A stretch of DNA of 63,472 bases from Ignavibacteria bacterium (lineage in GTDB: Bacteria > Bacteroidota > Ignavibacteria > Tepidaquicellales > OLB5), in NCBI GenBank assembly GCA_030835025.1, contig JAUQWS010000100.1, positions 1 to 63,472 on the forward strand, given 5' to 3'. The translations under genes and the position numbers were made by a program. The notes under the pieces were generated by a model, which did no database searches, was not told the origin of the DNA, and saw only the letters and a program-made list of their open reading frames with translations. The stretch's first letter is position 1, and each line of letters begins with the position of its first letter. Positions 8,891-18,200 of the stretch are shown here, piece by piece.

Positions 8891-11389
8891 TTAATTAAGC
8901 TTTTGGATGACATTGTTGATTCGCTCTTTAAATCTAACGTCATTTGATGCTTCCAACAGTTCTTCCAGAACCGGCTTCCAGGAAACAGACCCAGAGTTCT
9001 CTATTATCCCCAGAATCGCACCTTGTGTACTTCTTGGCTTTTTAAGAACTGCTTTTTTCAGGAAGTCAACTACTTTTGGGTTATCAGCAAAACTTCCCAG
9101 GCCGTTTATTGCTGCATTGCGCAACCTTGCAGTGCTGCCGTTTTGTGCCCAGTAGAGCAGCACGTCGAGGGACCGCGAATCGTTGGTACTATCTATTGCA
9201 GCAATAACACTGCGCCGGATTATATCAACATGTGAATCCTTACCCAGGAAGGGACGAACATTTTCATATAATTCTGCCCCTTTGAGAATCTTTTCAAGCG
9301 ATGTAATTGCATCTGCAGCGGCGTAATAACTGGTCTCGTGATCAGCCAGGTTGATAAGAAACGAGGCAAGCACTCCGCTGTTTTCCTGCAGTTCAGGATA
9401 GTTATCGAAGTAATTCCCGAGCCCCAGAATATATGATCTCCTCACACGTGAATCTTTTTCATCAACAAGTGAGGTAACATAACTTTCCTGTGCCTTTTTG
9501 TTCTTTGAAAAACTTAGAAGCTGGGCAGCTTCATAGCGGACTCCCCAGAAAGAATCAGTTTGTGCAGAATTTAATACTGCACTCACAACATCATCTTCAT
9601 TTATGAAATCCCTTAATCCCTTAAGGGCTGTGATCCTGTCAATTGCATCTTCGGATCTTGTCAGCTGATAAAGCCAGTCCGCTTTCGGTTTTGTGAAATA
9701 CAATTTACATAGAACTTTGTTACCTTTGTTAAAAATCACGCATAACGGTTCGGAATCAAGTTTGATTCTATGGCTTTTGGGCTCAATCCCCGTGACCATT
9801 TCATAATCATTGCTTCCTGAAGAGGTTATTATCGTGTATTTGAATGGAGTTCTGAATACAGAGCTTGAGTCAAGCCTCTGTATCTGCTTTGCTGTTACGG
9901 TTATTTCTTTTGCAGATTCATCGTAATTATAGCCGGCTTCTATTTCCGGCTGGCCTGCTTTATATATCCACTCTTCAAAAAACCAGACCAGGTTTGCAGG
10001 CAGAGAATTATCCATCTTTTCATCAATTGCCTTGTGTACTGCATCAACAAGGTTTTTTGTAACAACGGGCTTATGTTTATTTTCATTGATGTAAATGTTC
10101 ATTGCTTTGCTGAAATTCCCATCTCCTATGAGGTTCCTCAGCATATTCAACACAACTGAACCTTTATCATATGTATTTGTTGTAAGGCCTTCACGGGTAT
10201 ATATTGGTTTTCTTACGGTTGAATCGGCTTTTACAGCATCTCTGCCGTTTCGGTATATATTGTAGTCAAATTCATCCTTGCCGAGAAGGTGCTCTGTGTA
10301 AAGACACTGGAAATATGTTGCAAAGCTTTCATTCAGCCATATCTCATTCCAGTTGCTGCAGGTAACAGCATCACCCCACCACATGTGTGCAAGCTCGTGC
10401 GCAACAAGGTTTGTTGCATTATAGTCAGGTTCTGTTTTCTCATCATAGCACGAACCATCAAAAAGTACAACGGCTCCGGTATTCTCCATCCCCCCGTATA
10501 TGAAATCCTCCACTGCAACCTGTGAGAATTTTCCCCACGGATAAGTAAATCCGGTGTATTCAGAAAAGAACTTTAGTACATCAGTAGTGTTTCGGTAGGA
10601 CCTTCTGCCCCATTCCATTTTACCGGGAGGAACATATGATGATATTGGGATACCGCTCCATGAATCTTCTATTACATCCCAGTTCCCGACCCCAAGCATT
10701 ACAAGATATGAAACATGCGGGAGTTCCTGCACCCAGTGCCATGTTACTGTCCCGTCACCGTTTTCTTTTTTTTCTTTAACCAGACCGTTGGAAAGAGTTT
10801 GATATTTTTTATCAACAGTCACATAAATTTCAGTGGCAGCCATATCGTTCGGGTAGTCATAGCAAGGGAACCAGTACCTGTTATCTTCGCCTTCACCCTG
10901 AGTCCACACCTGATAGGGCTTTTTAGGGAAAGTCTCACTTGGTGAAATGAAATACATACCTTTTTCCGGGTCAGTCGTTAGATAATCAACAATATAAGTT
11001 ATCGAATCAAAAGTTGAGTATTCCCTGTCTAAGTTTATTGTTAATTTATTCTTATCGTAACTATAAGTCAGGTACTTCGGCTTTGGTTCGCCAAAGAGGT
11101 CCTTCATGCTCTGGCTAACATACTGAACTTTCCGAACACTTTTAATTTCCATACCCACCGCATCAACTTCAAAGGAAGTGAAGCTGTTGTTAAGGGGAAC
11201 AATTGTAGTAACTGTTTTCCCCGAAACGGTTTTCTTTAGCAGGTCAAGACTTATATCAATGGTAATATGTCTAACATCATATGTTCGGACTCTTTCAGTA
11301 GGTTCCTGTCCGAACATCTGCGCAAATATGAAAGAATTAAATAAGGATACAAAGAGTAATAATAAGACAAAATTGGTTTTTCTGCTCAT
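8891..11389 (-). CDS. Secreted M1-family aminopeptidase with C-terminal HEAT-like repeats
   Basis: An 832-residue zinc aminopeptidase. A signal peptide covers residues 1-23. The gluzincin marks are GGMENTGAVVLFD (exopeptidase motif, about 304-316) and VAHELAHMWWGDAVTC (about 331) with the third zinc ligand in LNESFATYF downstream. From about residue 580 the sequence turns into helical HEAT-like repeats (TALKGLRDFINEDD, VRYEAAQLLSFSKN, RVRRSYILGLGNY, IIRRSVIAAIDS, LRNAAINGLGSF). No T9SS sorting domain is present, so it is probably periplasmic. It cleaves N-terminal residues from peptides. Confidence 0.94.
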   Translation of the reverse strand: MSRKTNFVLLLLFVSLFNSFIFAQMFGQEPTERVRTYDVRHITIDISLDLLKKTVSGKTVTTIVPLNNSFTSFEVDAVGMEIKSVRKVQYVSQSMKDLFGEPKPKYLTYSYDKNKLTINLDREYSTFDSITYIVDYLTTDPEKGMYFISPSETFPKKPYQVWTQGEGEDNRYWFPCYDYPNDMAATEIYVTVDKKYQTLSNGLVKEKKENGDGTVTWHWVQELPHVSYLVMLGVGNWDVIEDSWSGIPISSYVPPGKMEWGRRSYRNTTDVLKFFSEYTGFTYPWGKFSQVAVEDFIYGGMENTGAVVLFDGSCYDEKTEPDYNATNLVAHELAHMWWGDAVTCSNWNEIWLNESFATYFQCLYTEHLLGKDEFDYNIYRNGRDAVKADSTVRKPIYTREGLTTNTYDKGSVVLNMLRNLIGDGNFSKAMNIYINENKHKPVVTKNLVDAVHKAIDEKMDNSLPANLVWFFEEWIYKAGQPEIEAGYNYDESAKEITVTAKQIQRLDSSSVFRTPFKYTIITSSGSNDYEMVTGIEPKSHRIKLDSEPLCVIFNKGNKVLCKLYFTKPKADWLYQLTRSEDAIDRITALKGLRDFINEDDVVSAVLNSAQTDSFWGVRYEAAQLLSFSKNKKAQESYVTSLVDEKDSRVRRSYILGLGNYFDNYPELQENSGVLASFLINLADHETSYYAAADAITSLEKILKGAELYENVRPFLGKDSHVDIIRRSVIAAIDSTNDSRSLDVLLYWAQNGSTARLRNAAINGLGSFADNPKVVDFLKKAVLKKPRSTQGAILGIIENSGSVSWKPVLEELLEASNDVRFKERINNVIQKLN

Positions 11390-11487
11390 TATACGAGGGA
11401 CTTAAATTCCAAAAACAATTCCCAAAAATTAACCGTGCTGAATAAAATAAGAAAGGGGAATTTATCCCCTCCTACGCCTTTGAATCG

Positions 11488-11506
11488 CCTGCCTGCTGCA
11501 GGCAGG
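11488..11506. repeat. Palindrome CCTGCCTG-CTG-CAGGCAGG
   Basis: A perfect 8-bp GC-rich inverted repeat with a 3-base loop lies just after the ispG stop codon in the sense of transcription. It could stop transcription or protect the transcript end. No T-run is present. Confidence 0.5.
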
Positions 11507-11517
11507 TAATTCCTAAT

Positions 11518-13515
11518 TCAGTTCTCTATCCAGATTCCGTCTTCCTTCATCAGGTCTATCAGCCTATCAAGCGCTTCCGGGTAGGGAATCCCACGCTCGA
11601 TCACATCTTTGCCTCGGTAAAGCGATACCCAGTTTGGACCGGAGCCTACAAAGCCATAATCAGCATCTGCCATTTCACCGGGTCCGTTCACAATACAGCC
11701 CATAATAGCAATTTTAACTCCTTTTAAATGATCAGTTCGTTTTTTTATCATGGCAGTCGTTACCTGAAGGTCAAACTGCGTCCTGCCGCATGAAGGACAG
11801 CTAATGTATTCAGTCTTTGATATCCTGGCTCTGGTAGCCTGCAGAATTCCAAAGCTTATCCGGTTCACCACTTCAATCCTGCTTTCAGCCTCAAGCCATA
11901 TGCCGTCACCCATTCCGTCTATAAAAAGTGCACCAATATCAGTAGCGCTGTGAATCGTTAAGTCTTCATCATCCAGTCCGCTGTACTTTCTTCTTAGTAT
12001 TAACGGTGTTTTAATTTCCTTATTCATAAGCTCAATGAATACTCTCCTCATCTCAGCCATTCCATGAGCATTAACAGTATTCAATACCAGCACACAGAAC
12101 TTATCACTTTTCACAGCTTCGAGAAGTTCAGTAGTAATTTCATTAATACTGATTGAAACAAAATTGATCCGGTATGATCTTCTCTCAGCGGTTAAATACT
12201 CCCCGGGTGTGAACAGCGGAAATGAATCTGATTTATCTTCAAGTGTCTTCCAGAAACTGTAGTCAAATATTTTCTTTAATGTTCCGGGCAGTGCATAAGG
12301 CAGGTCACCTGAGCCAAGGTAAATAAAATCAGCAGCCAGATCACCAATGTTCCACTTATCAAACTCTTTGGAATATGAGTAGGCAATGTCTTTAAGAGCC
12401 TCGGGAGCCTGAATTTTGTTCACATCCGGCGAGAGTATTACAACCGGCACATGATGATTGCCTATCTTATCAGTTTCGTATGTCTTTCTCCTCAGGTAAA
12501 CAAACGGATCATAAGGAAATGTTTCTGATTGCGGATTGGTGAATGCGGATTGATTTTGATTATCATAATAATCCGAGATCCGTAATCCGAGACCAGCAAT
12601 CGGAGCATGGTTTTCTCTCTTGCTGTATCTTGCAGCAATTCTTTTGCAAACCGGAATCTCAAATTCAGGCTCTTCTGTCAGAGAGACCCTGATTGTATCG
12701 CCCAGGCCGTCTTCGAGTAATGTCCCTATTCCGACGGAAGATTTTATCCTTCCATCCTCACCATCGCCTGCTTCGGTCACTCCCAGATGGAGCGGGTAAT
12801 TCATTCCCTCTTCTTCCATCTTATTCACAAGCAGTCTGTAAGCCTCTACCATAACCTGCGTATTGGAGGCCTTCATTGAAAGTATTATTTCATGGTAGTT
12901 GTGGTCGCGGCATATGCGAACAAACTCCAGTGCAGATTCAACCATACCAAGCGGTGTATCGCCGTAACGGTTCATAATCCTGTCCGAAAGTGAACCGTGG
13001 TTTGTTCCGATGCGCATTGCCGTGCCGTATTCCTTGCAGACTTTTACAAGAGGTGAGAATTCCTCATATATCCTTTCAAGTTCCTCGTTGTATAATTCAT
13101 CGGTGATACTGAATACTTTGAATTTCTTTTTGTCTGCGTAATTACCCGGATTTACTCTTACCTTCTCAACAATGCGGGCTGCCATTTCAGCGGCATCGGG
13201 CTTGAAATGAATATCTGCAACCAGCGGAGTTTCATAACCTCTTGCCTTTAGCCCTATCTTTATGTTTTCAAGGTTTTTTGCTTCCTTCAAGGCGGGTGCG
13301 GTAATCCGGACAAGCTCACTGCCTGCTTTGATCATCCTGATTGATTGTTCCACAGTCGCAGCAGTATCCATGGTATCAGTCGTAGTCATAGACTGCACGC
13401 GGATCGGGTTATTGCCGCCGATACCAAGAGTGCCGACCTTAACTTCGCGGGTATTGTATCTTGAGTACTTTGTTAAGGAGTTACAGTATTTTTTGGTTGT
13501 TGTTATTACTTCCAT
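11518..13515 (-). CDS. ispG: 4-hydroxy-3-methylbut-2-enyl diphosphate synthase, long form
   Basis: IspG (GcpE) reduces MEcPP to HMBPP in the MEP pathway, using a 4Fe-4S cluster. The N-terminal TIM-barrel half starts with IRVQSMTTTDTMDTAATVEQ (residues 37-56), and the cluster domain at the C-terminus has SCPSCGRTQFDL and MGCIVNGPGEMADADYGF. At 665 residues it is the long three-domain form found in plants, Chlamydia and the Bacteroidota/Chlorobiota, with an extra region of roughly 270 residues (about 295-565) between barrel and cluster domain. Electron donors are not visible nearby. Confidence 0.96.
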   Translation of the reverse strand: MEVITTTKKYCNSLTKYSRYNTREVKVGTLGIGGNNPIRVQSMTTTDTMDTAATVEQSIRMIKAGSELVRITAPALKEAKNLENIKIGLKARGYETPLVADIHFKPDAAEMAARIVEKVRVNPGNYADKKKFKVFSITDELYNEELERIYEEFSPLVKVCKEYGTAMRIGTNHGSLSDRIMNRYGDTPLGMVESALEFVRICRDHNYHEIILSMKASNTQVMVEAYRLLVNKMEEEGMNYPLHLGVTEAGDGEDGRIKSSVGIGTLLEDGLGDTIRVSLTEEPEFEIPVCKRIAARYSKRENHAPIAGLGLRISDYYDNQNQSAFTNPQSETFPYDPFVYLRRKTYETDKIGNHHVPVVILSPDVNKIQAPEALKDIAYSYSKEFDKWNIGDLAADFIYLGSGDLPYALPGTLKKIFDYSFWKTLEDKSDSFPLFTPGEYLTAERRSYRINFVSISINEITTELLEAVKSDKFCVLVLNTVNAHGMAEMRRVFIELMNKEIKTPLILRRKYSGLDDEDLTIHSATDIGALFIDGMGDGIWLEAESRIEVVNRISFGILQATRARISKTEYISCPSCGRTQFDLQVTTAMIKKRTDHLKGVKIAIMGCIVNGPGEMADADYGFVGSGPNWVSLYRGKDVIERGIPYPEALDRLIDLMKEDGIWIEN

Positions 13516-13607
13516 CTATTCATCTTTTTGGCAATCTCTAAGCGATATTTCCATAGCAATTGAAGACATCATCATACCAGAATTGAATATCCATAACTGC
13601 AAATTGA

Positions 13608-14561
13608 CTAATGTATCTTCTTGCTTGCATCAAAGAGTATGCGCTTCTCTTCTTCTGTAAGGTTCTGGTAGCCTTCCTTGCTTATTTTATCAAGTATCTC
13701 ATCAATTCTTTCCTGTGTTACTTCATCAACACCGCTGTTAGAATAATACTCTGCATCACTCACATTATCGTTTGTGCTGCCTGCATTATATTTCTCGTAA
13801 TACCTGTTGCGGTAAATATTTGTCGGCCGGTTCGAAGTCACTTTCGGCTTCTTATCAAAGCGGAACAGGTCCTGCACATTATTGCGAGTTATCAAAAGGT
13901 AAACAAAACCGATCAGCCCGCCGCCAAGGTGAGCAAAATGCGCTATTCCGGTATTGCTTCCGACAGAGAACAATTCGATAAGCATGTAGATTATAACAAA
14001 ATATTTTGCTTTGATGGGGAAAAGGAAATACAGAAATATTTCCCTGTTGGGGAAAAGCATTCCGAATGCTACCAAAATTCCGTAAACAGAGCCTGATGCA
14101 CCGACTGTGGGCAGCTGAAGCGCAGTAACAAGCGGAGTAAGAAAAATTGTTGAAAGCCCTGCTCCAACGCCGCACATTAAATAGTAAGCCAGGAATTTCC
14201 TTGAACCCCAAATATTTTCAAGCTCCATCCCGAACATCCACAAAGCTAGCATATTCAGAAAAAGGTGCCAGAATCCGCCATGCATGAATAAATATGTCAA
14301 CAGCTGCCAGGGGTAAAACGGAAATACTTCACTGCCAATTGGGTTCAGTGCAAAGTATTTAATGAAGAAGATTGAAAGCGGTACCCCGCTCACTGAAAAT
14401 CCGGCAAAAACAAAGTGCTGTATTATGAAGATCGCAACATTGGAAATAAGCAAATATTTTATGACGGGCGGGAAAAGAGAAAATCCCCCGAACATACTTG
14501 GCCTGTTAAACCTGAAGTTCTGACTTCTGTATCTGTCTTTCTGTGTATTAAATAATCCCAT
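13608..14561 (-). CDS. Rhomboid family intramembrane serine protease
   Basis: A 317-residue membrane protease. Six hydrophobic segments span about residues 34-225. The catalytic serine is in GASGS (Ser156), the histidine in AHFAHLGGG (about His211), and the family motif HGGFWHLFLNMLALWMFG lies at 94-111. A hydrophilic C-terminal tail of about 95 residues contains a Tyr/Asn-rich linker and an acidic helix (EVTQERIDEILDKISKEGYQ) seen in rhomboids of this phylum. Substrates are unknown. Confidence 0.92.
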   Translation of the reverse strand: MGLFNTQKDRYRSQNFRFNRPSMFGGFSLFPPVIKYLLISNVAIFIIQHFVFAGFSVSGVPLSIFFIKYFALNPIGSEVFPFYPWQLLTYLFMHGGFWHLFLNMLALWMFGMELENIWGSRKFLAYYLMCGVGAGLSTIFLTPLVTALQLPTVGASGSVYGILVAFGMLFPNREIFLYFLFPIKAKYFVIIYMLIELFSVGSNTGIAHFAHLGGGLIGFVYLLITRNNVQDLFRFDKKPKVTSNRPTNIYRNRYYEKYNAGSTNDNVSDAEYYSNSGVDEVTQERIDEILDKISKEGYQNLTEEEKRILFDASKKIH

Positions 14562-14600
14562 ACTAATTAATTGCGCGGCATTTAGTGCCGAAGCAATTGC

Positions 14601-15332
14601 TTATATCTCTAAATGTTTTACTTCCTCTTCAGCCCTTTTAAGGTCTTCTGGGTAGTCAATCTCCATCGATTTATATTCTGAAACGTCAACTGCATACATA
14701 GCGTTCCCCTTATCATAAAGCTCCTGGAACGAAGCTTCATAGAACTCATTAACGTTGTTCTCTTTGGTTATTTTCCTTTCGAGCACTTCACCCAGTTTTT
14801 GGAAAAAATCCAGTGAAAAACGCTCTATTCCGATCGATTCACCATAACTTACCGCAGGATCGAGATGTTTTCCAATATGCTCAATTTTGTTGGCACTATC
14901 AATTATAACTTTAATCTCCTCTTCACCCAAGGTGTGATTTGAATTCACTGCAAGAGAATCAGTATGCTGCGAACTAAGAAGCTTCGAAATTATGCGGTAA
15001 TCGAACAAAATGTCGCTATCCAGCAAAAGAGAATCGCTCACAATGTAATTCTTAGTCATCCACAATGAATAACTGTTATTGTTGTTTTCGTAATCGGAAT
15101 TCGTTAAATATCTTATATTTAGCTTAGGATATTTTGCCTCAACAAAATCTTTGATCATATTCTCTCTATATCCGGTAACCATAATGAACTCACTGATGCC
15201 ATTTTTCATTATGTTGTCAATCGTCATTTCAAGCAGCGCCTTACCACCTACATTAAGCAGGCATTTCGGTGTTGTATCCGTAAGCGGCCTTAGCCTTTTA
15301 GAGAGTCCCGCAGCCAATATTATTGCTTGCAT
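14601..15332 (-). CDS. Nucleotidyltransferase, phosphocholine/sugar-phosphate cytidylyltransferase-like
   Basis: A 243-residue NTP-transferase. The N-terminal IILAAGLSKRLRPLTDTTPK (residues 4-23) is the nucleotide-binding loop, LLDSDILFD supplies the metal-binding aspartates, and the C-terminal SMEIDYPEDLKRAEEE is typical of LicC-like and inositol-phosphate cytidylyltransferases. NNNNSYSLW (around 83-91) also fits the LicC group. It probably makes a CDP- or other NDP-activated alcohol or sugar for surface glycoconjugates. A short inverted repeat (TTCCCG/CGGGAA, 15343-15360) lies just before the start. Confidence 0.85.
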   Translation of the reverse strand: MQAIILAAGLSKRLRPLTDTTPKCLLNVGGKALLEMTIDNIMKNGISEFIMVTGYRENMIKDFVEAKYPKLNIRYLTNSDYENNNNSYSLWMTKNYIVSDSLLLDSDILFDYRIISKLLSSQHTDSLAVNSNHTLGEEEIKVIIDSANKIEHIGKHLDPAVSYGESIGIERFSLDFFQKLGEVLERKITKENNVNEFYEASFQELYDKGNAMYAVDVSEYKSMEIDYPEDLKRAEEEVKHLEI

Positions 15333-15432
15333 TCACACACAATTCCCGCGCAATCGGGAACCCGTTAATTATAAAAAAACAAAAATACTGAAATCCTGAA
15401 TCATAAGCAGTGAATAAATAGACCGTAATCTA

Positions 15433-15440
15433 TATATTTG
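15433..15440 (+). promoter_or_regulatory. Minus-7 promoter element almost touching a start codon
   Basis: TATATTTG matches TAnnTTTG and ends only five bases before the ATG at 15446. Initiation at the usual distance would put the transcript start at or next to the start codon, predicting a leaderless or nearly leaderless mRNA. No clear TTG is seen 20-21 bases upstream. Confidence 0.5.
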
Positions 15441-15445
15441 TATAC

Positions 15446-16234
15446 ATGCGTTTACATCTATTTGAATTCGAAGATTTCGGATGGTTCCCTGATTTTTTAA
15501 GGCGCGGGCAAACGGATTACCTTCACTTTGTAATAAAGTCTGCGGGTATTTATAAGCCTGCTGCACCGCTTGTAAAGGAACTGGTTGAAATTTCAGGATG
15601 CGATGAAATTCTTGACCTTTGTTCGGGCGGCGGAGGCGGTATTGATGTATTCCAAAGAGACCTTGAAGAACTGAACGGCAGAAACATCAAGATCACTATA
15701 AGCGATAAGTACCCGAACAGGGACGCTTTCGAACATATAAAGCAAACTTCAAACGGAAAGATCGACTATTCCGCAGATCCTATAGACGTCACAAATGTCC
15801 CTGAGAATTATAGATGTATAAGAACCATATTCTCAGCATTCCACCACTTCGGACCGCACGATGCAAAGAAGATCCTTAAAGATGCTGCCGGGCACAATGT
15901 GCCTATTGCAATCTTTGAGGGTGTCAACAAAGATATTCTGAACTTTTTGGGTATACTTCTGTTAACCCCGGTGATTTTCTTTCTCATAACTCCGTTTATG
16001 AAACCTTTCAGGTTCACAAGATTAATATTCACTTACATTATTCCTCTTATTCCGATAGTGACAACATGGGATGGTATTGTATCGATCTTAAGGATGTACA
16101 CACCGAAACAAATGCTTAAGATGGCTGAGGAAGTCACCGGAAGCAAGTACATTTGGAAAGCAGGCAAAGCAAGAGGAAAGAGCTGGAATACAGTTTTGTA
16201 TCTTACCGGCTATCCGGCTAACAAAGTTACATAA
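15446..16234 (+). CDS. Class I SAM-dependent methyltransferase with membrane-associated C-terminus
   Basis: A 262-residue protein. ILDLCSGGGGGIDVF (about 57-71) is SAM-binding motif I, and IRTIFSAFHHFGPHDAKKIL resembles the post-II/III region of class I methyltransferases. After it comes a hydrophobic stretch of about 50 residues (FLGILLLTPVIFFLITPFM and LIFTYIIPLIPIVTTW) that may be one hairpin in the membrane. The substrate is unknown; a lipid or quinone would fit the membrane segment, but this is inference. It starts the plus-strand run and diverges from the nucleotidyltransferase. Confidence 0.8.
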   Translation: MRLHLFEFEDFGWFPDFLRRGQTDYLHFVIKSAGIYKPAAPLVKELVEISGCDEILDLCSGGGGGIDVFQRDLEELNGRNIKITISDKYPNRDAFEHIKQTSNGKIDYSADPIDVTNVPENYRCIRTIFSAFHHFGPHDAKKILKDAAGHNVPIAIFEGVNKDILNFLGILLLTPVIFFLITPFMKPFRFTRLIFTYIIPLIPIVTTWDGIVSILRMYTPKQMLKMAEEVTGSKYIWKAGKARGKSWNTVLYLTGYPANKVT

Positions 16235-16268
16235 ATGATTTTACTAAGATTCTCTTTAAATTCTTTCT

Positions 16269-16276
16269 TATATTTG
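16269..16276 (+). promoter_or_regulatory. Minus-7 promoter element before the gene at 16301
   Basis: TATATTTG matches TAnnTTTG 24 bases before the start codon. The minus-33 TTG is not evident. Confidence 0.5.
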
Positions 16277-16300
16277 AACACCGAAATAATATCTTGACCT

Positions 16301-17161
16301 ATGGAAATTCTCAAAATATTGACGCTTATAGTACAAATGGGAACGCCAATCCAGTTCCCGTCAGGTGAAGAGAGCCTTCAAAAACCGCTTGCAGATGAAA
16401 TTAGGGTGATTTGCACAGATTCAGCCTCAGTGCAAAGCGGCACGATCCACGTGCTGAAAAATCACCCGAAATTCGAAAAGACAAAACCCTCGCTCTTTAC
16501 CAAAGAGAATATTCAGAACCTGTATATATTCTTAACACATATTGATTCAACCCAGTTATACATTGAGGATTGCGATTACAGCATGCTTAAATTCCTGCGT
16601 TACAAAACAAACAAGCAGTCCCTCAAGCACACTGTAGTAGATTCTGCAACTTACTTTGTAAATGAAGAGCTTATGAGGCTTGTCCGCTGGCAGCGGCCGG
16701 TCGGATTCAAGATCTACGAGAACGGAACTGTATTTGAAACCTCGTTTGATGTTTATTCTGAATATTGGGAATGCAGTGAGAAATTTGACTACTCGCCAAA
16801 GTACCCATACGTAAATCCGAAACGCACAGCACTAAGGAAGAATTACTCTGATGAACAAAGCGAAGACCTGAAGTATATACTTTCAAATCCGATAATGGTG
16901 CTCTCAATAATGCCGCTTGATGACAACAGCTATGACCTGCCGTATAATCTTGAAGGAACATCTTTTGAAACGGAACTTGAAACCAAAGGCGGAAAAAACA
17001 TTAAAGGCATGGGAATAGATCTTGACGGAGATAAAACGCTTGACGCTTTCTGGTATAATCAGGAAATTGAAAGCAAGGCCATTGAAACTGCAACCAGGCT
17101 CTACATAAATTTACAGGGAAAATGGATTCCCATTTGGTACACTTACTTTAGGGAGATGTAA
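16301..17161 (+). CDS. Unrecognised protein with a C-terminal DxDGDxxxD calcium-type loop
   Basis: A 286-residue protein I cannot assign. There is no clear signal peptide, although residues 1-13 are hydrophobic. The middle is rich in aromatic and charged residues (YSEYWECSEKFDYSPKYPYV). Around residue 240, MGIDLDGDKTLDAFWYN has the DxDGDxxxD spacing of EF-hand-like or dockerin-like calcium loops, followed by a WIPIWYTYF end. It is eight bases from the downstream HAD phosphatase gene, suggesting an operon. Confidence 0.75.
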   Translation: MEILKILTLIVQMGTPIQFPSGEESLQKPLADEIRVICTDSASVQSGTIHVLKNHPKFEKTKPSLFTKENIQNLYIFLTHIDSTQLYIEDCDYSMLKFLRYKTNKQSLKHTVVDSATYFVNEELMRLVRWQRPVGFKIYENGTVFETSFDVYSEYWECSEKFDYSPKYPYVNPKRTALRKNYSDEQSEDLKYILSNPIMVLSIMPLDDNSYDLPYNLEGTSFETELETKGGKNIKGMGIDLDGDKTLDAFWYNQEIESKAIETATRLYINLQGKWIPIWYTYFREM

Positions 17162-17168
17162 ACCCAAA

Positions 17169-17849
17169 TTGATAGAAGCAGTGATTTTTGACATGGATGG
17201 CGTTCTGATAGATTCCGAGCCGTTCTGGAAAGAGGCAGAGATCAGTGTATTCAATTCAGTTGGAGTCCCTTTGACCCCGGAAATGTGCGAAACCACAACC
17301 GGTATGCGGTTAAAGGATGTGGTAAAATTATGGCACAGTAAATATCCCTGGGATACAAAAGAGTATTCCTTTCAAATGGTTGAAAATGAAATAGTTAACA
17401 GGCTGATCATGCTTATAGAGAATAATGGAATCCCTAATGAAGGCTTAAACGAAGTAATCACAATATTCATTAATAAAGGTTTGCCAATGGCAATTGCATC
17501 ATCTTCAAATATGAGGATCATTGATGCAGTGTTGGATAAATTCGGTCTGAGGGAACATTTCAAGGTGATACATTCGGCGGAATTTGAAGCTGCCGGCAAA
17601 CCTGATCCGGCAATATACATTAACACTGCGAAGCAATTGGGAATCATTCCGGAACATTGTCTTGCTATCGAAGATTCAATAAACGGATTGAAAGCTGCAG
17701 TTTCTGCCGGAATGAAAACAGTTGTAATACCCGAATCAAAGAATTTTGATAACAGCGGATTTGACATTGCCGAAATGAAATTAAAATCGCTTGCTGAGTT
17801 TACGGAAACCAAATTCCAGATGCTGAATCAAGATCTCACATCTCAATAG
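17169..17849 (+). CDS. HAD-superfamily phosphatase, beta-phosphoglucomutase/2-deoxyglucose-6-phosphatase-like
   Basis: A 226-residue HAD hydrolase of subfamily IA. Motif I is VIFDMDGVLIDSEP (residues 5-18) with the nucleophile and acid Asp pair, motif II is AIASSSN (about 106), motif III the lysine in GKPDPAIY (about 142), and motif IV AIEDSINGL (about 160). It resembles YniC/YcjU-like sugar-phosphate phosphatases. A TTG start is used, placing the HAD motif at the usual distance from the N-terminus, with AGGGAG upstream inside the end of the preceding gene. Confidence 0.88.
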   Translation: MIEAVIFDMDGVLIDSEPFWKEAEISVFNSVGVPLTPEMCETTTGMRLKDVVKLWHSKYPWDTKEYSFQMVENEIVNRLIMLIENNGIPNEGLNEVITIFINKGLPMAIASSSNMRIIDAVLDKFGLREHFKVIHSAEFEAAGKPDPAIYINTAKQLGIIPEHCLAIEDSINGLKAAVSAGMKTVVIPESKNFDNSGFDIAEMKLKSLAEFTETKFQMLNQDLTSQ

Positions 17850-17858
17850 AACTATCAA

Positions 17859-18191
17859 ATGTTAATAGCCGTCGCAGGTCCATACTCCGCTGGTAGTGAA
17901 GAACAAAAAGCTAAGAACCTTGATGCAATGAATTCTGCAGCTGCTGAAGTGTATAGATTGGGACACATTCCAATAATCGGAGTCAATGCATCGCTTTTTG
18001 TTGCAGAAAAGCTTCCTGAATTAGACAGACATGAAGTGATCAATAATATTTCTTTTGCAATAGTAAACACCTGTGATGCGATACTTATGATCGGTTCATC
18101 ACGCGGTGCCGATATTGAGCGCAAGATTTTTGAAAGCAAGGGACTGCCGGTGTATTATTCCATTGAGGAAATCCCGCAGGCAAAGCAATAG
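17859..18191 (+). CDS. DUF4406 / nucleoside 2-deoxyribosyltransferase-like protein
   Basis: A 110-residue small Rossmann-like protein. The N-terminal LIAVAGPYSAGSEEQKAKNL, the central RLGHIPIIGVNASLF and ILMIGSSRGADIERKIFES match the DUF4406 group, distant relatives of nucleoside 2-deoxyribosyltransferases. The IGSSRGADIE segment keeps an acidic residue where the catalytic glutamate of that fold would lie. The reaction is not established. Confidence 0.8.
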   Translation: MLIAVAGPYSAGSEEQKAKNLDAMNSAAAEVYRLGHIPIIGVNASLFVAEKLPELDRHEVINNISFAIVNTCDAILMIGSSRGADIERKIFESKGLPVYYSIEEIPQAKQ

Positions 18192-18200
18192 AAGTATATT

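Noticed and set aside
13516-13607. Short minus-strand frames between the rhomboid gene and ispG
   Set aside because: The frames are under 20 codons and lack ribosome binding sites.
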